A stretch of DNA of 64,000 bases, from NCBI GenBank assembly GCA_963798445.1, contig CAWCTH010000003.1:1634575-1698574 (forward strand), in the 5' to 3' direction. Positions 54,478-63,781 of the stretch are shown here, one piece after another (positions within the stretch are counted from its first letter, which is position 1; every line of letters starts with the position of its first letter). The notes under the pieces were generated by a model, which did no database searches, had not been told where the DNA came from, and saw nothing but the letters and a program-made list of their open reading frames with translations. The translations under genes and the position numbers were made by a program. Source of the stretch: DASXAI01 sp963798445 (lineage in GTDB: Bacteria > Actinomycetota > Acidimicrobiia > Acidimicrobiales > Ilumatobacteraceae).

Positions 54478-55452
54478 TCAACGCCAGCGAAGGTTCACGA
54501 CGGGCGCCACCTGGGGCACCAGTTCGGTGCGGTACCAGTCGGCGGTGCGCTCGAGGCCCTCGCGCAGCGAGACCTTCGGGACCCAACCCAGTACCTCGCG
54601 GGCCAGCGTGATGTCAGGCCGCCGTACCTTCGGATCGTCGCCCGGCAGCGGCTCGAACACGAGCTCGGAATCCGAGCCGGTGACGTCCAGCACGGCCTGG
54701 GCCAGCTCCAGGATCGTGTGCTCCTCGGGGTTCCCGATGTTCATCGGCCCGACCCAGTCCGAGTCGAGCAGCCCCAGGATGCCGTCCACCTCGTCGTCGA
54801 CGTAGGTGAACGAACGGGTCTGGGACCCGTCGCCGTAGATCGTCAGCGGCGAGCCCTCCAGGGCCTGCGACAAGAAGTTGGGGATGGCACGGCCGTCGCC
54901 CGGTCGCAGGTAGGGCCCGTAGGTGTTGAAGATGCGCACGATCCGCACGTCGACACCGTGCTCGCGGTGGTACGCCATGGTGATGGCCTCGGCGAAGCGC
55001 TTGGCCTCGTCGTAGACGCTGCGGGGACCGACGGGGTTGACGTTGCCCCAATAGGATTCAGGTTGCGGATGGGCCGCAGGGTCGCCGTAGACCTCGCTGG
55101 TGGACGCCAGGAAGAACCGGGCGCCCTTGTCCTTGGCCAAGCCGAGAAGGTGGTGGGTGCCGAGGCTGCCGACCTTCAGCGTGGCGATCGGGTTGTCCAG
55201 GTAGTCCCGCGGGCTGGCCGGGCTGGCGAAGTGAAGGACGGCATCGACCGGACCGGGAACGTGGACGTACTTGGAGACGTCGTGGTGCTGGAAGCTGAAC
55301 GCGGGATTGGCGAACAGCTCCTCGATGTTGGACATGCGCCCCGTGATGAGGTTGTCGATGGCGATCACCGACCAGCCCCGATCGAGCAGGCGCCGGCACA
55401 GGTGCGAGCCGACGAAGCCCGCCCCGCCGGTGACGATGGCCCGGCGGCTCAT
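54478..55452 (-). CDS. UDP-glucuronate decarboxylase (UDP-xylose synthase)
   Basis: A 324-residue extended short-chain dehydrogenase. It starts RRAIVTGGAGFVGSHLCRRL (NAD-binding), has the catalytic Ser/Thr region LASTSEVYGDPAAHPQPESY, the YxxxK pair in SVYDEAKRFAEAITMAYHRE, and RIFNTYGPYLRPGDGR with VVPNFL-like text, all specific for UXS rather than GalE. It converts UDP-glucuronic acid to UDP-xylose. Its start overlaps the stop of the UDP-glucose dehydrogenase gene by four bases, giving the two sequential steps in one operon. Confidence 0.92.
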   Translation of the reverse strand: MSRRAIVTGGAGFVGSHLCRRLLDRGWSVIAIDNLITGRMSNIEELFANPAFSFQHHDVSKYVHVPGPVDAVLHFASPASPRDYLDNPIATLKVGSLGTHHLLGLAKDKGARFFLASTSEVYGDPAAHPQPESYWGNVNPVGPRSVYDEAKRFAEAITMAYHREHGVDVRIVRIFNTYGPYLRPGDGRAIPNFLSQALEGSPLTIYGDGSQTRSFTYVDDEVDGILGLLDSDWVGPMNIGNPEEHTILELAQAVLDVTGSDSELVFEPLPGDDPKVRRPDITLAREVLGWVPKVSLREGLERTADWYRTELVPQVAPVVNLRWR

Positions 55453-56717
55453 CGGCCGATGCCGACGTGCTCGAAGCCGAGCCGCCGGACCTCGTTGCGG
55501 TCGAGCAGGTTCCGGGCGTCCACGATGGACGGGGTGGCCATGACGTCGGCCACCTTGGTCAGGTCGAGCCAGCGGAACTCCTCCCAGTCCGTGAGCACCG
55601 CCAGGACAGCGGCGCCGTCGCACGCCCCGTAGGGGTCCGACGCGAAGCCGATGCCGTCGAGCGGCTCGTGCACGGTGGGGTCGAAGCCGACGACCTCGGC
55701 CCCCTCTTCGTTGAGGCGCCGGATGATGGCCAGGGAGGGGGAGTCCCGGAGATCGTCGGTGCGGCCCTTGAAGGTGAGGCCCCAGACGGCGACCCGGACG
55801 CCGGCGAGGCTGCCGCCGGCGGCTGTCCTGATCTTGGTCACGACCCGCTCGTGTTGTTCCACGTTCACGTCGATGACGCCGCGGAAGAGGCTGAAGTCGT
55901 AGCCGGCGTCTTCGGCGATGCGCACGAGCGCTTTGGTGTCCTTCGGGAAGCAGCTCCCGCCCCAACCGGGACCCGGTTTCAGGAATTCCTGGCCGATGCG
56001 CTTGTCCGAACCGATGCCGACCACGACATCGGCCACGTCGGCGCCGACGTGCTCGGAGAGCGCGGCGATGGCGTTGATGAAGGAGAGCTTGGTGGCCAGG
56101 AATGCGTTGGCGGCGTACTTGATGAGCTCGGCGGTCGCCGGGTCGGTGACGATGTACGGCGCCGGCACGCCCAAGTAGAGGGCCGCGACGCGGATGGCCG
56201 CGCTCTGATCGTCGCTGCCGACCACGATGCGGTCGGGGTGGAGGAAGTCGTGGACGGCGGTGCCTTCGCGGAGGAACTCTGGATTCGACACCACGCTGAC
56301 GTCGGCCCGGCGCAGGACCCGCTCGACCACCTTCGTCGAGCCGACCGGCACGGTCGACTTGTTCACGACCACCGCACCTTCCTTCAAATGGTCGCGGATC
56401 TCCGTGGCCGCCGCCTGGAGGTAGCTGAGATCGGCTGAGCCGTCGGGGCCTTGAGGCGTGGGTACGCAGAGGTAGACGAAGTCGGCGTCGGGCACCGCCG
56501 CCACCGCACCGAGCACGAAGCGCAGGCGGCCGGAGCGCAACCCGTCGGCGACGAGGTTCTCCAAGCCGGCCTCGACGATCGGGATCTCGCCGCGATTCAA
56601 GCGGTCGATCTTGTCTGGTACCACGTCGGCACAGATCACTTCGTGGCCGAGATGGGCAAAACACGCGCCCGTGGTCAACCCGACATAGCCCGCACCGATG
56701 ATCGCAATCCGGCTCAT
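55449..56717 (-). CDS. ugd: UDP-glucose 6-dehydrogenase
   Basis: A 422-residue enzyme making UDP-glucuronate. The N-terminus IAIIGAGYVGLTTGACFAHL binds NAD; KSTVPVGSTKVVERVL and SNPEFLREGTAVHDFLHPDR are family motifs; the catalytic Cys is in GWGGSCFPKDTKALVRIAED near residue 256; GLTFKGRTDDLRDSPSLAII lies in the C-terminal domain. It supplies the substrate for the coupled UXS enzyme and for capsule-type polymers. Confidence 0.95.
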   Translation of the reverse strand: MSRIAIIGAGYVGLTTGACFAHLGHEVICADVVPDKIDRLNRGEIPIVEAGLENLVADGLRSGRLRFVLGAVAAVPDADFVYLCVPTPQGPDGSADLSYLQAAATEIRDHLKEGAVVVNKSTVPVGSTKVVERVLRRADVSVVSNPEFLREGTAVHDFLHPDRIVVGSDDQSAAIRVAALYLGVPAPYIVTDPATAELIKYAANAFLATKLSFINAIAALSEHVGADVADVVVGIGSDKRIGQEFLKPGPGWGGSCFPKDTKALVRIAEDAGYDFSLFRGVIDVNVEQHERVVTKIRTAAGGSLAGVRVAVWGLTFKGRTDDLRDSPSLAIIRRLNEEGAEVVGFDPTVHEPLDGIGFASDPYGACDGAAVLAVLTDWEEFRWLDLTKVADVMATPSIVDARNLLDRNEVRRLGFEHVGIGR

Positions 56718-57199
56718 GCCCGAGTTCTACCGCGGCGGACGAAATCTCTCCTTAGGTTCTTCGGCTCATTGATCGATTTTGTTACCACCACTGCGCTCGC
56801 GAGATCCAGCGGTCACGGCACGGCTCACTCTCGCTCCGTGACGACCCGACAGCGAGACGTGAGTGGACGACCAGCGCCGCCCTACTCATGGCGATCTGGA
56901 CACCACACACGGCGCCGCCTGGGCAAATTGATGATCCGTTCGGCCCTTGCCCGCTGGGCACGCGCTTCGTACGTTCGTCATCGAGGTGGATCTCGGCAGT
57001 ACTGGCGGTACGGTGGCTTTGGCGGCGTACCGCAATAAAGGTGGGTTGCGGGAGGGAAAAGTGCAGAGACAGCGTTCGCTGTCTCTGCTGCATTCGGTCA
57101 ACGAGACCGGCAGGAGCGCATGTTCGCTCCTGCTGCTCGTTCGTCGTGGCGGCGGTTTCCTCCAGATGTCAGCGGGACAACTAGAGGAGCGAGCACGAT
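56718..57199. other. 482-base divergent gap with structured leader
   Basis: Lies between the divergent ugd and WecG-type genes. The ugd side (56740-56790) is AT-rich and presumably holds its promoter. The other half carries three consecutive inverted repeats (see 57005-57141) and a ribosome-binding site AGAGGAGCGAGC before the ATG at 57200. No believable coding frame was found. Confidence 0.6.
57005..57141 (+). ncRNA. Candidate structured 5' leader with three stem-loops
   Basis: Three consecutive hairpins: GCGGTACG/CGTACCGC (57005-57012, 57026-57033); GCAGAGACAGCG/CGCTGTCTCTGC with a two-base gap, effectively a GTTC loop (57063-57088); and GCAGGAGCG/CGCTCCTGC (57110-57118, 57125-57133) enclosed by AACGAG/CTCGTT (57100, 57136). 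A conserved-looking purine-rich linker joins the first two. None ends in a U-tract. It precedes a WecG-type gene by ~60 bases. No match to a known riboswitch class was recognised. Confidence 0.45.
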
Positions 57200-58062
57200 A
57201 TGGCGGCGACCGCGACGGTGTTGAAGGACGGGCCTGGAGCTGGCGCGCCAACGCCGTCGGCACCGGACCTGCGCTCGGTGCCCCGCCCGCTCTTCGGCTT
57301 CGACTTCATCGGCGACCAGGACATGGCGTCGATCGTGGAGCAGGTGCTCGGCCCGCAGCCGACCGACGATCGCCTGCCCTTCGTCGTGACACCCAACGTC
57401 GACTACATCGTGCGCCTCCGTGAGCCCGGCCTGGCCGACTTGGCCGAGGCCCTGCCCCATGCCCGCTACATCCTGCCCGACGGTCAGCCGATCGTGTGGA
57501 CCAGCCGCATCCTGAAGCCATCGCTGAAGAAGCGGCTCCCGGGCAGCAGCATGTTCCCGGTGATCTGGAAGCGGATCGTCGCCGAGAAGCGCCCCACCAT
57601 GATCGTGGCCGCCAACAAGGCCACGGCCGACCGCCTGCGCCACGAGCTCCCGGACGTCGGGGTCGTGGTTCCCCCCCACTTCGACGCCGAGAACCCCGCC
57701 GAGCTGGCCCCGGTCGTGCAGGCGTGCCTCGACTCGATCCGGGCGACGGGCGCCGAGTTCGTGTTCCTGGGCATCAGCTTCCCCAAGCAGCAGCGGATCG
57801 CCCTCGCCCTCGTCGACGAGCTGCGGCGCAGCGGCGAGCCCATGCCGATCTTCCTGTTGCTCGGCGGCTCCTTCGAGATGTACCTCGGCACGACCAAGCG
57901 GGCGCCGACCTGGATGCAGCGCTTCGGCCTCGAATGGTTCTTCCGCTTCCTCATGGAGCCGAGGCGGCTATTCCGCCGCTACTTCGTCACCGACACCCGG
58001 TTCGTGTGGCTGCTCGCCCGAGAGCTCATCGCCGCCAAGTTCCCCCGCCAGCCAAGCCCTGA
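57200..58062 (+). CDS. WecG/TagA/CpsF-family glycosyltransferase (GT26)
   Basis: Roughly 287 residues. It starts at ATG 57200; FGFDFIGDQDMASIVEQVLG opens the domain. The family residues are in VVTPNVDYIVRLREPGLADL (Asn/Asp), ARYILPDGQPIVWTSRILKP and LGISFPKQQRIALALVDELR; LLLGGSFEMYLGTTKRAPTW and MQRFGLEWFFRFLMEPRRLF end the domain. GT26 enzymes add a second sugar to lipid-linked repeat units at the membrane. In the present frame reading continues to 58390 with unlike sequence; a single missing base in the C-run at ~58042 would end the protein at 58062, the expected length. Confidence 0.82.
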
Positions 58063-58358
58063 GGGCGGCTCCCGTCGACCCTCGGACCGCCGTCGCACGC
58101 CAGCGGCGCTGCGAACTGTCGCCCATCGTGGCGACCTTGCGTCGCATCGTGATGATCGGAGGGGGCCGATGGGCTGCGCCTGGCTCGGCGGCCAATTTGG
58201 TCCGGACGGCCCGTTCACCCGCTCAGAAGTGACCGGTACTGTGACCGCTGCAGGACGGCAGCGTCATGAGCGCCCCCGATTCCACGGTCTGTACATACCG
58301 CAACGGCGCGGTCGACCGATCCAACCACCACACACTCTCTGGAGTTCCGAGGTACAAC

Positions 58359-59551
58359 GTGTCCCGCTCTCTGTTGCTGCGACTGCTTGAGAACTTCTTC
58401 CGGCGTTGGTACCTGTACCTCCTGCCGGTCGTGCTGCTCGGCGGCTCCTCGGCATCATGAGTGTGGCCGGCACGAAGAAGCAAGTTCCAATCGATCGGCA
58501 CGTTCAAAGTGGAGAGCTCCACCGTCCTGTCGACGCCTGAGCGGCGCCAACGACCCGGGCTACGGCTACGACACGCCGGCGGCGGCGACGAGCAAGCGGA
58601 TCGGTTCGGTGCTGCAGACCGACCAGTTCGTCAAGGACATCGCCACCCGGGCCGGCCTCGACACCGCCACGTCCACGGTCAGCGCGCAACCGTGGCGAGA
58701 TCCGGTCGGCCATCGGCGGCGGCGGCCAACGGGCCCAACCTCGTGACGGTGCGCGCCACACGCAGACCCGGCACGTGGCCCAGAAGCTCGCCGCCGCCAC
58801 GATCGGCGCCTTCATCCAGAGCATCATCGATTCGCAGGCCAGCCAGAGCACGGCGGCGGTCGCCTTCTTCACGGATCTGCTGAAGACGTACCAGACCAAC
58901 CGCGACCAGGCCGCCCGTGACGCGCTGAACGACTACGTGGCCGCCCACCCGTCGCCCGTGTCGGCGTCCGGCCCGCCGACGAGCAGGCCGAGATCGCCCG
59001 ACTCAAGGCCGCGGTCACGCCGGCCCAGACCAGTACAACGCGACGCTGACCAAGCGCCAGGACGCCGAGCTGTCCACCGAGCAGACCAAGGCCGACGTCG
59101 GCGAGCGCCTGCGGCGTCGTCGACGCTCCGCAACTGCCGCTCGCACCGGTGGGCGGGCTCAAGACCAAGATCATGGCTTCGCGACGTTCCTCGTGCTGGG
59201 CCTGATGCTCATCGCTCGGCGCCCTCGTGGCCGGCACCTTCCTCGACCACAGCCTGCTCACCGCCGACGACGTGCGTGAGAAGCTGAACACACCGGTGCT
59301 CGGCGGTCATCCCCGACGGCGTTCGGCGCCGTGGCCAAGCCAAGGCCAAGCCAGCGCAAGAGTCGCCGAAGGGAACGCGGCGAAGGCACCCGCGAGCCGA
59401 AGGAGCCGCGCCCGCCCGCGGCCGTCCGGCTTCCGTTCAGCCTCTGGCCAGCAGGACCACACGACCGCCCCGGCCGGTCGAGTGCGCCGGCCGCACGCAG
59501 TCGGCCGACCCGTCGGGCAAGGCGTCAGGCGCATCCGGATGGCCAGGATGA
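58359..59551 (+). pseudogene. Wzz-like polysaccharide chain-length protein, multiply frameshifted
   Basis: Segments in different frames add up to a polysaccharide co-polymerase. GTG 58359 opens SRSLLLRLLENFFRRWYLYL (first helix), continued by LGIMSVAGTKK, SIGTFKVESSTVLS, ANDPGYGYDTPAAATSKRIG and QKLAAATIGAFIQSIIDSQA with a long coiled-coil part (AEIARLKAAVTPAQ, YNATLTKRQDAELSTEQTKA). The second helix and tail are TFLVLGLMLIA and GTFLDHSLLTADDVREKLNT. Frame changes occur near 58446, 58483, 58535, 58690, 58960, 59025, 59110 and 59220, both plus and minus. No convincing nonsense substitution is seen, so sequencing error is as likely as true inactivation. Confidence 0.7.
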
Positions 59552-59585
59552 ACTCGACCCTTGCAATGAGCCGGAGAACCTCACC

Positions 59586-60387
59586 ATGAGCCCAGCTGCT
59601 GAGCCCCGTCCACGCACCGCGTCGCCCGGCGGGAACGGCCCGTACGGATCCGGCCCGGAAGCGCTCCAAGGCCGAGATCGTCCCGAGCGAGAACGCCGGA
59701 CCGGACGGTCGGCTCACGATGCTCGACGAATCGGGCGACGTCGTCCACATCAGCCCGCCGAGCCGTCACCGAGAGCGTCCGCTACATGCTCGGCCGCCTC
59801 CGCCTCGGCGAAGGCGCGGCCTTCCCGAACGGCTGGGCCTCACCTCCGCCCTGAGCGGCGAAGGCACGACCTTCCTCTGCCGCACGATCGGCATGGTCCT
59901 GGCCAACGACGCCGCTCGCCGCGTGTGCATCGTCGACCTCAACTGGTCGTCGCCCTCGTATTGGCCCGACGACGACGGGCTGCAGTCGGGCATCGCCGAC
60001 GTCCTCCGCGGCACGACCGACATCGACCACGCTGTCAATGGCACCGGCAACCCGGGCTCTGCGGTGCTACGAGCCGGCGAGGCCGGGCCGATCGAGCGCC
60101 CGGCGCTCGCCCACAGCCCCGAGCTGGAGAAGACGCTCGTCGAGCTGTCCGAGTCGTTCGATCAGTACTGCTCGACATGCCGGCCGTCTTGGCCGCCAGC
60201 GAGGCGCTCACCCTGGCGGAGAACATCGGCGGCATCGCAGTCGTCGTCAACCAGGGCGTCACCACCGAGGAGCAGATCAAGTCGGCGCTCGAGGAGCTGA
60301 GCGGTCTTCCCGTACTCGGCGTCATCCTCAATCGCAGCTCGTCCAAGGTCCCCGGCATGCATCCGCCGCCGAATCCCCGGGTCCTGA
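59586..60387 (+). pseudogene. BY-kinase-like (CpsD/CapB) ATPase, frameshifted
   Basis: A P-loop protein of the polysaccharide tyrosine-kinase family. ATG 59586 starts a Pro/Ala-rich lead; the core reads LTSALSGEGTTFLCRTIGMV, VLANDAARRVCIVDLNWSSP and GIADVLRGTTDIDHAVNGTG, followed in another frame by LLDMPAVLAASEALTLAENI and GGIAVVVNQGVTTEEQIKSA then LPVLGVILNRSSSKVP. The A-motif is GEGTT, lacking the usual Lys (GEGKT). Frame changes lie near 59660, 59770, 59815, 60165 and 60355. No C-terminal Tyr cluster is visible. It probably partners the Wzz-like protein. Confidence 0.65.
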
Positions 60388-60407
60388 AGGCAGCGAGTGA
60401 GGAGCGC

Positions 60408-62071
60408 ATGAAGATCTGGATCGGGTTCCTCGTGGTGTCCTTCCTCCTCGGTGGTCGGGAGGTCAGACGCGGGCGTACCCACGCGATTGATCGTCATGTT
60501 CGGGCTCTGCGTCGCCGTTGCGCTCGCCCTCCGCAGCAACCATTTCGTGTGACCATGCTCGGCCTGTTTCTCGCCTCCGCCGCGCCCGTCCAAACCGTGC
60601 CGGAGACTCGTCGCCGCAACTTCATGTCATGGTGCATCGGTACGCCGTCTGCATCGTGGTGACCTTGACTGTTCGCCGCCATCGCCGTCTCGACCGCCAC
60701 TCGACCGTTCTCGCTGGCGCTGCTGATCCTGCTCGTGGGGCGGCGTCTGCGTCGTTCGGCCGGTGCTCGGCCTGTACTTCACGGTCTTCTTCACGATCCT
60801 CGGTGACCCGATCACGTCGACCTGGTACCCGTTCTTCAAGAACTTCTCGAGCAAGGAGTCCATTCTCTACTTCAACGAACAGATCATCTTCAGCCCTCTC
60901 GAGCTGTGCCTGTCGGCGCTCATGCTCGGCATGGTGCTTCGGTCGGTGAGTTCGCCCGAGTCCGCTCCGCCGAGACGTCCTCTCACGCCGATGATGGTCT
61001 TCACGGGCTTCCTGCTGTTCGGCTTGTTCAACGGCGTGTCCCACGGCGCTGACATCCAGAACGCGGTCACCGGAGATTCGGCCCATCCTGTACATCCCGT
61101 CCTCTACATCGTGGCCACCAACCTATTCAACCGTCGCCAGCAGTACCTGCGTCTCTACGGGCTGGTCATGGTGGCGGTCTTCGTCAACAGCATCGTGGCC
61201 ATCAACGGAACCGGGTGCCGGCGGCGTCGAAAGACACCTCGAAAGCCTGGTCGCCCACGGTGTGACCCTGCCGATGAACCCCATGTTCGTGTTCATCGTC
61301 GCATCGTGGATCTTCGGGTGCCAGTCGCAGACCGCCGTGTTGTCCTGCCGATCGCCGCGCCGGTCGTGATCGTCTACCTGATCTCCGAGCGTCGTGCCGC
61401 GTTCGTGGCCTGCTCGGCGCCACATCGTGATCTTCATCGTCCTGTTCTGGACGAACCCCCGTACATTCTGGCGGGTCGCACCGGTGGTGCTCCTCGTGGG
61501 TGCGCCTACACCGGCGCGTTCTGGAACTCAGCGGGATCGCTCGGGTTCCCGGCCCAAGCGGTCAAGACCGTCATCGCTCCCGATCAACTCAACCAGAAGG
61601 ACGAAAGCTCGGATGCCTATCGGGAGGCCGAGAAGACCGACATCATCGCCACCATCCGCTCCAGTCAGTTCCTCGGCATCGGCTTCGGCCAGAAGTTCCT
61701 ACCGACCCATCCCGCTCCCGGCCATCACCACGTTCGAACTGGCCGAATACACGCCGCACAACTCGGTGCTCTGGGTATGGATAAAGACGGGCATCGGCGG
61801 GTTCGTGGCACATGCTCTTCCTCTTCGGCACCACGATGCGGGTTGGCGCGCGATCGCTGCTGCGTTCCACGAGACCCGATGACACCGTCGTCATGTTCAC
61901 CTCGGTGGCCTTCGTCGTGATGTACGCGGTGTTCGCCTACGTCGACATCGCGTGGGATGCGCAGAAACTGCGTTCCTCGCCGTCGCGATGGCGTCGATCG
62001 CCAGCTGGAACCGGCTCAAGGACGTCGACCACGTCGTCATGAAGGAACCCAGCGCAGCGCTCACGGTATGA
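60408..62071 (+). pseudogene. O-antigen ligase/Wzy-like membrane protein, multiply frameshifted
   Basis: Fragments in three frames form one polytopic protein. ATG 60408 (after GAGGAGCGC) begins MKIWIGFLVVSFLLGG; the middle part is LGLYFTVFFTILGDPITSTW, SILYFNEQIIFSPLELCLSA, LTPMMVFTGFLLFGLFNGVS and LYGLVMVAVFVNSIVAINGT; later parts include LPMNPMFVFIVASWIFGCQS, TIRSSQFLGIGFGQKF and EYTPHNSVLWVWIKTGIGGF, the last two being the conserved loop of O-antigen ligase-type enzymes. The C-terminus ASIASWNRLKDVDHVVMKEP ends at TGA 62069, which overlaps the flippase ATG by four bases. Ten or more indels are needed to join them. Confidence 0.65.
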
Positions 62072-63723
62072 CCACGATGTTGTTGCCTCCTCGCCGGTCG
62101 CCCTGGGGTCCGCCGGCAGGCCCAAGGGTCGCCCGCCCGCTCCCTCCGCCGCGCGTCGATCCCCACAGGTGGGGGCCGCCGAGCGGACCGCCCGTCCGAT
62201 TGAAGGCAGTCAACCCACCGAGCGGCTACCCGGGTGAGGCGCCGGTCCCCCAGCGGCACTCCCTTCGGCGGAACGCATCGGCACTGATGGCCTCGCAGTT
62301 GACGACCTGGGTGCTCGCCCTCGTACTCGGATCGCTGCTCGCTCGGCGCCTCGGTCCGGACGGCTCAGGCGTCGTGCGGCTGGCAACATCCCTGTGGGGC
62401 ATCGTGTTGGTGCTCTCCACCTTCGGCGCCGGCACGTTGATCACGGTCGAAACGGCGCGCTGCGGCGGCCGGACACCAGTGTTGAGTCGGGCCCTCGGCC
62501 TTCAGCTGATCGTGTGCGCCGTCGGTTACGTCGGCATGTTCGGTTTCGTCGTCCTCGCCGGCTATCCGGCTGAGACCACCCTGGTCGTGGCGGTGTACGG
62601 CCTTTCAATGGTGCCGCAGCTGGTGACCGTTGACGCCCGGGCGGCCTTCTTCGGCATGGAGCAGATGTCGAGGCCCGCCCTCGCGGACGTCACGGGGCGT
62701 GTGCTCCTCACCGTCACCACCGTGGTGGTCTTGTTCCTGAACATGGGTGTCGTGGCGGTCACGATCGTCGGCGTCGCCAACGGCTTCTTTGCTGCCGGTC
62801 TCATCGTGGTGCTCCTTCGCCGGTCGACGAAGTTCCGGCTGCGACCCGAGTTCACCGGTCTCGTCGCCATCGGTCGGGCAGCGGCGCCGTTCCTGCTGCT
62901 CGAGGCGACGCTGATCATCTATCAGCAGGTGGACACCGTGGTGATGTCGTTCCTGGAGCCGGCGACCGAGCTGGGTTGGGATGCGGCGGCCACCGTGCTG
63001 TTCGGGACGCTGCTGTTCATCCCCACCGTGCTGTTGACGTCGCTGTTCCCCGCGATCGCCCGGCTGAGTCAGGCCGATCCCGCCGCCTTCTTGCTGCTCA
63101 TTCGACGCGCCCTGCGCTTTCTCGTGCTCGTCGGGGTGCCCATCGGCCTGGGCACCGTGGCGCTGGCCCGTCCCGTGTGCGTGCTGCTGTATGGCAGCGA
63201 ATTCGCCTCCTCGGGACCCGTTCTCGCCGTCTACGGGATCCTCATCGTCTTGATGTTCCCGATCATCGTGCTGGCCCAGCACGCCATCGTCACAGGCCAG
63301 CAGCGCACTTGGGCGCTGTTCGTCCTCGTCGGGATCGTGCTCACGATCCCGCTCGACATCATCCTGGTCCCCTGGTGCGAGCGGGTCTTCGGCAACGGCG
63401 CCATTGGTGGGGCGCTGTCGTTTCTCGTCACCGAGGCTCTCAGCCTCGTGTTCGTGCTGCGCATCACGGCCAGAGGCAACGTCGACCGCACCGTCGTGCG
63501 CCGCACCGTCTCGTGCATCGCCGTGGGTGCCGTGATGCTGGCGGTGGTCTGGCCGCTTCGGGAGCGGTTTATCCTGATGCCGGTCGTCGTCGGCGCCGCC
63601 GTCTACGTGATCGGCATCCTGTTGCTCCGAGCGCTCGATGATGAGGAGAAGGACATGATCTCGAAGCTTGTTCGCCGCGGTAGTCGCCGCGGCGGGAGCT
63701 GCTTGCCGCTGGAGTCGTCATGA
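62068..63723 (+). CDS. Wzx-like oligosaccharide flippase
   Basis: A 551-residue MATE/MOP-type transporter with 14 predicted helices and an intact frame. A Pro-rich cytoplasmic lead of ~65 residues precedes NASALMASQLTTWVLALVLG and LARRLGPDGSGVVRLATSLW, typical of polysaccharide flippases. LLLEATLIIYQQVDTVVMSF, AATVLFGTLLFIPTVLLTSL and LVGVPIGLGTVALARPVCVL follow. It should move the lipid-linked repeat unit across the membrane. It is coupled to the ligase-like gene before it and overlaps a downstream ATG by four bases. Confidence 0.88.
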   Translation: MTTMLLPPRRSPWGPPAGPRVARPLPPPRVDPHRWGPPSGPPVRLKAVNPPSGYPGEAPVPQRHSLRRNASALMASQLTTWVLALVLGSLLARRLGPDGSGVVRLATSLWGIVLVLSTFGAGTLITVETARCGGRTPVLSRALGLQLIVCAVGYVGMFGFVVLAGYPAETTLVVAVYGLSMVPQLVTVDARAAFFGMEQMSRPALADVTGRVLLTVTTVVVLFLNMGVVAVTIVGVANGFFAAGLIVVLLRRSTKFRLRPEFTGLVAIGRAAAPFLLLEATLIIYQQVDTVVMSFLEPATELGWDAAATVLFGTLLFIPTVLLTSLFPAIARLSQADPAAFLLLIRRALRFLVLVGVPIGLGTVALARPVCVLLYGSEFASSGPVLAVYGILIVLMFPIIVLAQHAIVTGQQRTWALFVLVGIVLTIPLDIILVPWCERVFGNGAIGGALSFLVTEALSLVFVLRITARGNVDRTVVRRTVSCIAVGAVMLAVVWPLRERFILMPVVVGAAVYVIGILLLRALDDEEKDMISKLVRRGSRRGGSCLPLESS

Positions 63724-63781
63724 GCCATCTCGAGCTGTTCCGGATGGATGTGGCGGAACTGCCTGGATCCGTCCTGAACAG

